The notes below the pieces were generated by a model. It worked only from the letters and a program-made list of their open reading frames with translations, ran no database searches and had not been told where the DNA came from. Shown here one piece after another: positions 55,741 to 64,000 of a stretch of 64,000 nucleotides of DNA. Position 1 is the stretch's first letter, and each line of letters opens with the position of its first letter. This stretch comes from Aselliscus stoliczkanus (taxonomy: Eukaryota > Chordata > Mammalia > Chiroptera > Hipposideridae). The stretch spans positions 141,100,421 through 141,164,420 of the forward strand of contig CM066733.1 in the NCBI GenBank assembly GCA_033961575.1. Direction: 5' to 3'. Position numbers and translations under genes: made by a program.

Positions 55741-58700
55741 AGTACATAGAGGAATTCAAACAGATAATGGAAAAAATATCTGCTTTTTTACTGATAGTGT
55801 TGAATTAGAGAGCTTTGCTTGACGTACAGCTACACACTGTCTCTCTCATATCCTCTCCCAACCTGTGAATTGGACTTATCTATTCACAATGCCAAGCCTT
55901 GTAAAGACAGAAACTCCCTGATAATGCTCCTAATAGATGAGAAAAGAAGATGGGTGTCTTGAAGATTTTTCATTCTGAAGCAGAGAAAGGAGCTGAACTG
56001 TTTGTCTCAGTTCCTTCTTCCCATAGTCAAGTTCAGAGATGTCTCCCCTCCCTTGGAAAAGTATAGGTGAGGTGACATAGAGAGGGCCTTTGCCCGATTC
56101 CTCTCTATGTCCAGGGATTTCTGTTATCATGATTTTGTCTGACTGCTGGCCTCCTGCTTCCACATGTACTATCTGGGTTGTTCATGTAATTAATTCAGAT
56201 GCGGCTCGCAGAATATTTGTTGTTTTGTGAGTACACCATGTTTGACAGGTAAGCTGGTAGTCAAGGAGGCGGTGCATAGCCCAGTCAAAAGCGAATACAT
56301 CCATATTATGCATGTCCATTCTCTAAAATCCTTTGCAGTTACCCTTCACTGAGGTTTCCTGTCTTAGTCCCAGGCCCATGTTTTACATCCTTCTGTGAGC
56401 AACACCCTCCCACCACCCCACCCCCTTTTTTTTGTTTCCTTTGTCATCCTTCCTATATTTCCCTAGAAATTCTAACTCATTCAATCTCATTTTTCTAAAT
56501 GATTTAGCTTTCTCCAGCTTCTTTGCTAAGCAGACATAAACAAATCCAGAGTACTCAATAAAGGGCTTCCAGGGAAAAGGGTCCACCCTCTTAGGAGCAA
56601 TTTATGATACAAATAACAGTTGTTTTTCTCTGTTAGACTTAGGTTCATATCCATTTATTTCTATATTGATTTTTCCTACTTGAATAATAAAGGAATGACT
56701 ATTAAAACTGTGTTAAGAAATCTCAGTTTTCACATTCATATCAGGCCTTCAAAAATAAAGACTCAAAAGGAGTCTGAGAATAAGTCAAGTTTTGCAGAAT
56801 ATTATTTAGGGACCCAGGATTTAAATGTTTTCCTTGGCTGATAATGCTTATAAAAATCAAACCCCAAATCTCTAAACATTTCAGATATTGATTGGTCACA
56901 TGCCATTCTTGGGTACACATCTTGGATTCATACAGATACAACTAGGGATAAAGGAGTCTTTAACAACAACACCAAAAAATTGACTGTAAACATGATTAAG
57001 TTAGGATGAAGCATGATGAACACCAAGTCTCTGCAAACAGGGGAAAGTGAGACGAATGCCCAAACCTGTGAGGCAGTGTGAGTACTGGGACTAATAAATC
57101 TGTGGCCACTGTCCGATATGCCTGATATGTGGGTATGCCCTTTGCCTGATGTGGGGAACTTCTCCCTCCAGGTAAGAAGCAGCCAACAGTCCTGCTGGTC
57201 AGGCCATTCTGATAGTTATTACATTAAATAGATGTGAGGCCTTACAATTCTTTTTTTTTTTCATACTTGAATGTTATTAGCATAGTTCTATGCCATAAGT
57301 TTCTGGAATCAATCACAATAGTATCTTTGCAGGACATATTACTATACGAGTATTCTCTAAACTATATTAATCATTTCATAAGTTTGGTCACAGCACAGCA
57401 GGAGGTCTGCATTTCTAACAAGATGCTTACATAGGTACCCCTATGTAAGCAAAAGTAATCATTTCATTGTTAATGGTATGATGTCAAATATTGAAAAAAA
57501 TAGTTGTTCTAAATGGCTGGTACTCCAAAGACTTGGCAAAGACTTGGAGACTCATTTTAAAGTATAATGACTTGTACTGGAATAAGATAATAATCAATCT
57601 CATTGAGATATGTCATTGAGGATCTACTAGACTCATGACTGAACTCTCAAATATTGTAAGATGTGCTAAGAATCATGTACCAGTTTAAAAAGGGGACCAA
57701 GGGCAGTTGTTATGTAAAAAAAGGCTGACATCTTATATAAGCTGCCATTGGACAATTCCTCCAAAGAGGTAAAGGTAAAGTTTCATTCATAATAAGAAAA
57801 AGTTTCATTAGTAATTAAAAGCTGCTACTGAATTCTGATGTCCAGATAGTACTATTAATACATTGTCCAGCTAAATGATTTGCCTGATCAACGGGATAGA
57901 AATGCAAATAAGCTCAGCACTATATTGCATGTATTTAGCACTGGAACTAAAGTTTCAAGCCAATGTTCATAGAGCAGAAGTCTAATCTCACCCGATAATG
58001 TATTTTTAAATCTTAGTCTCGCAATTAAAATTGCATGTGATGCCTTCAGTTTGCTGGGCACCCAAAGAAACTATGATGTGGTCCTGATTCCACATCCCGT
58101 GTGAACCCTTGTTAGACCTGTTTGATCTAACGCCTCCTGATGGCAGGTGTACCTCATTGGCACCGGCCTTATATGGGTCAAGAAAGTGAGCTGAAGTAAG
58201 GTGGGGGAACTCACACATCTGTGCTCATTTTTATGGCACTCTCAGCTGTTTAGTTAAGCACTTGGAATCTCAGGAATGGAATGGTCTTAGGAGTCATTAT
58301 TTTCCCTCTTGCACCCCTTGCCTTTCTTCAGGGTGCTGTTCCACCTTCATCTCTTCCATCAACTCTTCATTAGTGCTCCATCTTGACTCTGTAAACATGG
58401 AAATGATCTCTCTCTCTCTCGTTTGATCTTTCTTGGTATTTTTCTCTGCTTTGTCTACATCACTTATCGCTACCTACCTGGTTGCTATCATGTCCCCGTT
58501 TCGTCCCTCAGCAATGCTATGTATTCTCTGAATTATCTTTTCATGCCCTATTGGACTTGCAGTACCTGACCCAATTTAGGGCTCAATAAACGTATTGAAT
58601 GAAGGGAGAGACGCAGTTCTACTGTAGGATTCATGAGAACACAGAACAGTGGATTCTGGCATAGCAGCTTATGGTGACATTTTGTACTCTAAGGTTGGAG

Positions 58701-60988
58701 AAGATCTTGACTTAACAGACTTCTCAAATTCCCTGCCAAGTGATCTTCTAGACTCCCCTTGAAAACCTGCAGTGATGGGGAACTAATCTCTTCCAAACAT
58801 AGTCCATTCTATTTCAGACAGCTCCAAGGGTGTAACTTTTCCCCTTTCTCGATGGTATTCTGACCCCGAACCTCAAATGTATTATCAGCCCAGCAAAGGC
58901 CACTTAATTTAAGTAGGCTAAAAATATTCTTGTTTTAATCAATCTAATGCCTGGAGTTCCCTGACTTTACTGGGATTTTCTGAAGCTACCTCCTTTTAAA
59001 TTGTTACTTCTTTCATGGATTCATAGGGCTGGAAAAGACCTAGAGACTAGCTAGTTCACCTTATTTAATTTTCAAAGGATCCAATTGAGCCTTTAGAAAG
59101 GAAGGGACTTGTTGAAGGTCACATGGCTTCAATGGACTTAGTTGCAGTCATCAGCCACCCTGGGAGGGGAGTCCATTCAGCTTCTGGCCTGCTTTAAGGA
59201 GCCGATAGCTATTGATTCCCACATATTTCACATAGGCAGTGATACCATATGCCGCAACAGAAGCTTTTCGCTTTTGAAATATGATATTAATGGCATAAAC
59301 CTAATCACAAACATCAAATACTGTCTCTCCTCTCTCAACCCCTTACTTGCTCACTTGCTGGTGTATCGCCCATGACCAGGCAGACAACTGTTCTGTTAAC
59401 TGATTGAGGAGCGAGGTTGGGTGGTTGTTAAGTCTTATGAAGAGGAGAGAATCAGAAATTTACCACAGGAACATGCTTGAGTTATAAATTTGATGACAAA
59501 ATTTTTAGCTATGAGACAGTTTTGATTCTCTAAAAGGGATAATTTGTTATAACACCAAGTAGCATTTAATGTTATCTACTGAAATGCATTTGGGTTTTGC
59601 ACAGGAAACAGATGATATTTGGTCTGAAAACACTCTGTGAATTTACTTTTTTACACAGATTGCTGCTTACTTTAAAAATTTTCATGTTCTGCTATGCCAG
59701 GGAATGACAGTTATATTAGATAATGTAACTAACAATAGTAAACTGGGGAAATAACTAGTTTAAGTTGAAAGGTGATGATTTTGTTTACAGAAAACATAGT
59801 CAAAGAAGTTGATATTGTACATGTCTTAGGTTTGTGCTGTAACTAAAATATAGACAATCTGTGAAATAATCTGCTCAATTTTAGGAAGACTTTGTTTAAC
59901 AGGAGGTTCCCAAAGTAAATTCTGATTTTACTCTTTGCTTCATCTCTCCACCACGCCACTTTGGAAAATCTCTTTATATTGGTGTTTTAAAATATTGTTT
60001 TAGTATACACTCATGTTCTGACTAAATTAGTTGATTTTTGATTATTCCAAAATTTTTAGTAGAAAAGTTCTAATCCTGTGTAATATTATAGAACAAATGT
60101 ATGAAGATTTAAGACAGGTTTTTGCTAGTACGATAGGAAGTACCTCAAGTAACAAGTAAACATGGGTGAGGAAATTTGTTGAATAGAATTTAATGAAGGT
60201 TTGTAATTCTAGAATGTATGTGCAAAACTGTGTGATGGGTCATATTTTTCTGTCTTCCATTAGAGTTCACTTAACCCAGTTACTCTATAAAAGCTAAGCC
60301 ATTTCTGTTCTCAAAGTTGGGTTCCTAATTTCTTCTCCAGTATGTTCTTCCTTTTTAAAGAAATTAATGGTCCAGCTTTATCAATCTCCTTTACAATAGT
60401 TGAGCATGTCTAGAACTTTCATCCTCTGCTTCTGTAGTTTCCTCCTTCTGGATCACCCAAGGAACTTGTTTGAATTTATCCATTGTTAAGGACCAGACCT
60501 GGATTACCTGTCAGTCTCCACCAAATGACAGTCCGTCTTGATTTACCCATGCTGAATGAAATATTCCTACAGCATATTAAAATACTTATACCTCTATTTA
60601 GTATTTATATCAGCTTTGTTTTATGGTTAGTTCATTTCATATTGATCTATTGAACTTAATTTTTGTGACTTCCATCTTGGCCATACACTGCTCTCTTATT
60701 TAGCACCACTTACCCACACACAACGCCTTTCACAGCACACACATGCTCCATAAATATTTTTAGAAATGATACCACTTAAAAGAATAAGATGTTGCTTCTA
60801 AGTTAGTAATTCTTACAATCAGTGATTCTTGAATGAACCAGAGTGGTTAAGTCAGTTGATATGAGTACCATAGTACCAGTCCAATCTCAAAAATGGAGCA
60901 CTAAATAACAGGGGAGGAAAGTGAAATAACTAAGATATGATCATCTTTAATATGTTGGTATGCTAAACTTTAGAATATATGAATCAAA
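55741..60988. other. Unassigned sequence with a few old repeat fragments
   Basis: No gene seen. Fragments I can suggest are an L2-like tail near 58540-58605 (CTCAATAAACGTATTGAATG), an old repeat at 58680-58860 containing AGTGATGGGGAACTAATC, and a MIR-like core at 59085-59130 (GAAGGGACTTGTTGAAGGTC). Open frames here (for example 55464-55658, 55930-56163 and 59142-59375) are unsupported. Confidence 0.4.
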
Positions 60989-60998
60989 CCACTTATTT

Positions 60999-61490
60999 AT
61001 TTTTTCTTTTTTAATTAAAGGTTATTGGAGTGACAATTGTTAGCAAAGTAACATAGATTTCAGGTGTACAATTCTGTAATATATCATCTATATATCACAT
61101 TGTGTGTTCACCACCCAGACTCAGTTCTCCTTCCATCACCATATATTTGACCCCGTTTACCCTCTTCTACCACCCCCTCCCCACTTACCCTCTGGTAACC
61201 ACTAAACTACTGTCTGTGTCTATCAGCTTTGTTTCTTCATTTGTTTTTCTTGTTCTTTTGTTGTTTTCAGTTTTTATATACCATATATCAGTGAAATCAT
61301 ATGGTTCTTGATTTTTTCTGCCTGCCTTACTTTGCTTAGCATTATAATCTCAAGATCCATCCATGTTGTTGCAAATGGCACTATTTCATCTTTTCTTATG
61401 GCAGAATAGTATTCCATTGTGTATATATATTACAACTTCTTTATCCAATCATCTATCGAAGGACACTTGGAGAGGCTATGGAGAAAAAAG
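60999..61490 (-). mobile_element. 5'-truncated L1, antisense, with short 5' inversion
   Basis: An L1 3' UTR and ORF2 C-terminus in reverse: TATTGGAGTGACAATTG, CTGGTAACCACTAAACTACT, CAAGATCCATCCATGTTGTT, ending ATCGAAGGACACTTGG at about 61471. The minus frame from 61472 retains CPSIDDWIKKL, an ORF2 C-terminal motif. It is followed by AGAGGCTATGGAGAAAAAAG, which reads as ORF2 in the opposite direction. A CCACTTATTT duplication flanks the insertion (60989-60998 and 61491-61500). Confidence 0.8.
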
Positions 61491-61500
61491 CCACTTATTT

Positions 61501-61859
61501 CAATAAGATAAAATGTAACCAAACACCTTGATATATTGCTTATCCATTTGAAAAGGAAATTAATATTATTGCTCTCCTGTAGGAAATCTACACAGAAAGG
61601 CTGATTGCTGGTGACCACAAACAGTCCTAAGTAGTTGAAATGTATCTTGAAGTATTTATGAATTGAAAGAAAAAAAAATTCAGCTTTTAACATAATTTTT
61701 CTTTTTTCATGTTGGCACTTGCTTGTAGATACTGTAATATTATAATCATGTAGTTGAGCACATGTCTCATCTTAGGTGTATTGCTAAGCATGTTATAGAA
61801 ATTATGTTCAATTTTCACAATAAGTTATTAGGTAAATGTTGTATTTTCCCAATGGTGTC
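61501..61859. other. Unassigned AT-rich sequence between L1 copies
   Basis: No recognisable element. It may be further decayed L1. Confidence 0.4.
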
Positions 61860-62940
61860 TAAAGTTAATCTCACTACCTATATTTTTCCCTACACTTTTC
61901 ATTGAGAAATATAGCTTGCACACAGAAAAGTACATAAAACCCATACAGGTAGTTTTGCAAATAACTAATAAAACAAATACAGTAAAACCTTGGATTGCGA
62001 GTAACGTGATTTGCAAATGTTCTGCAAGATGAGCAAATATTTCTAATACATTTTAACTTGGTAAATGAATGGTGTCTTGCAAAATACAAGTATTGTTTCC
62101 TGAACGAATTATGTTCGCAAACCAAGGTACTTGTGTAAACATTATCCAGATTGAGAAAAAGAACATTTTATATAGAATATTTGGAGTGGCTACTGAAGGC
62201 AGAGTGAGAGGGAATTAGCTAGACAAACTCATGCCAGTTGCAAACTCATTCCTTTCCCCCAGTATTTACATGATACTGACTTTCATGGTAACACTGTCTG
62301 CTTATCTTTATGATTTTTTGCCAAGTACCTATGCATCCTTAGGAAAAGGTTAGTTTTTCTCTTTTTGAACTTTATATAAATGGAACCATATTGTATGTAT
62401 TTTTTTTTTTGTGCCTTGTTTTTGGTAAGATTCATTCATGTTGCTGCATGTGACTTTAGTTTGTCCATTCATTTGTAATACTGCATGGTGCCTGTTAAAT
62501 GCATACACTACAGTTTATTTATTCACTCTATTGATAGTGACCATTTGGGATGTTCCCAGTGTGGGGCTATTATGAACTATGTCTCTTGGAACGTGAATTT
62601 TGTTAAGGTATATACCTAGCAGTGGGAATACTAGGTCAAAGGGTATGGGTGCTTCAACTACACTACAGAATACCATACTGTTTTCCAAAGGGAATGTACA
62701 GATTTATATTCCCACCAGCAGCATATAATATTACTGGTGCTCCAAATCCTGGTCAATACTTGGCGTTAGATCCTTAGGATTTTTTTCTCCCAATTTTAGG
62801 GATGTTTAGTGTTAACTTGTTTTAATTGTCATTTTCTCTATTACTAGTGAGCTTGAGTACCTTTTCTTTTTTTAATAAATTACTTGGTGATTTGCAAATT
62901 CACTTTTGTGAAACTTCTTCACAAACTTTTTGCCTCTTAT
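61860..62940 (-). mobile_element. Old L1 (L1M-type), antisense
   Basis: Reverse L1 3' UTR to ORF2: TTCATTGAGAAATATAGCTT, CAGAAAAGTACATAAAACCC, GATTCATTCATGTTGCTGCA, GATGTTCCCAGTGTGGGGCT, CCTAGCAGTGGGAATACTAG and TTCCCACCAGCAGCATATAA. It is more diverged than the neighbouring L1 copies and is interrupted by a Tigger MITE (61980-62135). Confidence 0.75.
61980..62135 (+). mobile_element. Tigger-type MITE, uninterrupted copy
   Basis: A 156-bp element, CAGTAAAACCTTGGATTGCG at the left and AACCAAGGTACTTGTG at the right, with TA on both sides (61978-61979 and 62136-62137). It is the empty-site relative of the nested element at 37731-38070 and sits within an old L1. Confidence 0.88.
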
Positions 62941-64000
62941 TTTTTTTTCATTAAAGTATAGCTAACATACATTATTATATTAGCTTCAGGTGTCCACCAT
63001 AGTTATTCAACATTTATATATCTAAAGAAGTGGTCACCATGCTAAGTCAAGCAACCATCTGACACTGTACCATGCTATCACAATATTATTGACTATATTC
63101 CCTATAAGGTACATCAGGTATGTAGCATAGTGGTTAGACATTTATATAATTTAAGAAGTAACCCCCCTAACTAGTCCAGTACTCACCTGGCACTATACAT
63201 AGTTATCACTATATTATTGGCTGTGCTACACTTTACATCCCATTGACTATTTTGTAGTTTACAATTTGTATTTCTTAATCCCTTCATCTTTTTCACTCTG
63301 TCTTCAATCACCCTTCCATGTATCACTCTGATATATCTAGTATCAGTCTGACACCACACATAGTTATTACAATATTAACCATATATTTCTACTATATCCT
63401 ACATTCCCATGACTACTGTGTAACAACAAATTTGTACTTCTTAATCCCTTCCCTTTATTCACTTACCCTTTATCCCTCTCCCATCAGCAACCATGAAAAT
63501 GTTCTCTGTATTTATGAATTTGTTTATGTTTCATTTGTTTATTTTGTTCTTTAGATTCTACTTATAAATAAAATCATATGATTTTATTTCTATATATATA
63601 TATATTTTTGCTGTCTAACTTACTACACTCAGCACAATACCCACTAGTTCCATCAATGGCATTGCAGATGGCAGGATTTCATTCTTTCTAATGGCTCAGT
63701 AATATTCCACTGTATATATGTACACTAATCTTTATCAATTCATCCATTCAGGGACACCAAGGTTGACTCCATAATTGTAAACAATGCTGCAATAAACATA
63801 TGGATGCACATGTCCTCTCGAAGTAGCATTTTGGGTTTCTTTGGATAAATACCCAGAAGTGGGATTACTGGGTCCTTCTTGTTATAGCCTTTATTTTAAA
63901 GTCAACTTTGTCTGATATAAGTATTGCTATGTCAGCTTCTTTTTATGTTTGTTTTCGTTTTCATTTTCATCCCTTCACTTTCCACCTGTGTGTGTGTGTC
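62941..64000 (-). mobile_element. L1, antisense, ORF2 core deleted; continues past window edge
   Basis: Its 3' end is at about 62941 (poly-T, then CATTAAAGTATAGCTAACAT). A 3' UTR with an internal duplication follows (ACATTTATATATCTAAAGAA at 63011 and ACATTTATATAATTTAAGAA at 63138), then the ORF2 C-terminal region (CAGTAATATTCCACTGTATA, GGATAAATACCCAGAAGTGG). At about 63870-63875 the sequence switches directly to the ORF2 endonuclease region (CTTGTTATAGCCTTTATTTT, AAAGTCAACTTTGTCTGATA). This is the same join as in the L1 at 39360-42472. The element runs off the right edge, so its 5' half is unseen. Confidence 0.85.

Noticed and set aside
1..64000. Host protein-coding exons
   Set aside because: I looked for open stretches with splice-site flanks or recognisable peptides on both strands and found none I could defend. 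Small exons of unfamiliar genes could still be missed.
1..64000. Novel multi-gene system (defence, toxin-antitoxin or biosynthetic cluster)
   Set aside because: The window is a mammalian transposon mosaic without operons or clustered genes; nothing supports such a system.

Overview
The window is mammalian nuclear DNA, most likely intergenic or deep intronic. I found no host exon, no tRNA, rRNA or snRNA gene that looks functional, and no reading frame that I recognise as a host protein. Old layers shared by all placental mammals are present: L2, MIR, MaLR/MLT1 LTRs, MER5-type hAT remnants and Tigger. Younger layers point to a bat (inference from recalled repeat families; a horseshoe-bat or leaf-nosed-bat type genome would fit). 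They are seven copies of a short tRNA-derived SINE (family A), two copies of a longer composite tRNA-SINE (family B), short mariner-type MITEs of several families, and an L1 lineage that has lost most of ORF2.

Layout. 1-8.9 kb: AT-rich, mostly unassigned sequence with a SINE at 0.9 kb, a weak reverse-transcriptase-like fragment near 2.6-2.9 kb, and an L2 tail followed by a mariner MITE at 6.6-7.0 kb. 8.9-14.3 kb: SINE, a 1.2 kb antisense L2 with a recognisable RT segment, a TSD-flanked L1 tail, MER5, L2 and MIR. 16.4-21.6 kb: an MLT1 LTR, a candidate ERV LTR, microsatellites, a SINE, MER5 and L2. 24.1-24.95 kb: a Tigger with matching ends and a deleted interior. 28.8-29.0 kb: a SINE carrying an apparent 3' transduction. 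30.6-31.0 kb: a MIR split by an L1 tail. 37.0-38.1 kb: a rearranged mariner MITE, then a three-level nest (Tigger MITE > MADE1-like MITE > SINE). 39.36-42.47 kb: a TSD-flanked L1 with 5' UTR, decayed ORF1, both ends of ORF2 but not its middle, and 3' UTR. 43.9-45.3 kb: an antisense L2 split by a MaLR LTR with a 5-bp TSD. 46-52.9 kb: two hairpin MITEs, a composite SINE, a third mariner MITE, a long L2, an (ATTCT)n array and a SINE. 55.1-55.7 kb: a weak LTR candidate. 61-64 kb: stacked antisense L1 copies with a second Tigger MITE inside the oldest.

The most informative result is structural. The L1 at 39.4-42.5 kb and the antisense L1 running off the right edge join the ORF2 endonuclease region to the ORF2 C-terminal region at the same point. 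That suggests a non-autonomous (HAL1-like) L1 lineage that copied itself after losing the reverse-transcriptase core. The window also preserves clean insertion histories: matching TSDs, and an uninterrupted relative of the nested Tigger MITE at 61.98 kb that serves as a paralogous empty site. No gene here works with another as a pathway; the content is transposon layering plus unassigned single-copy DNA that may contain regulatory elements.
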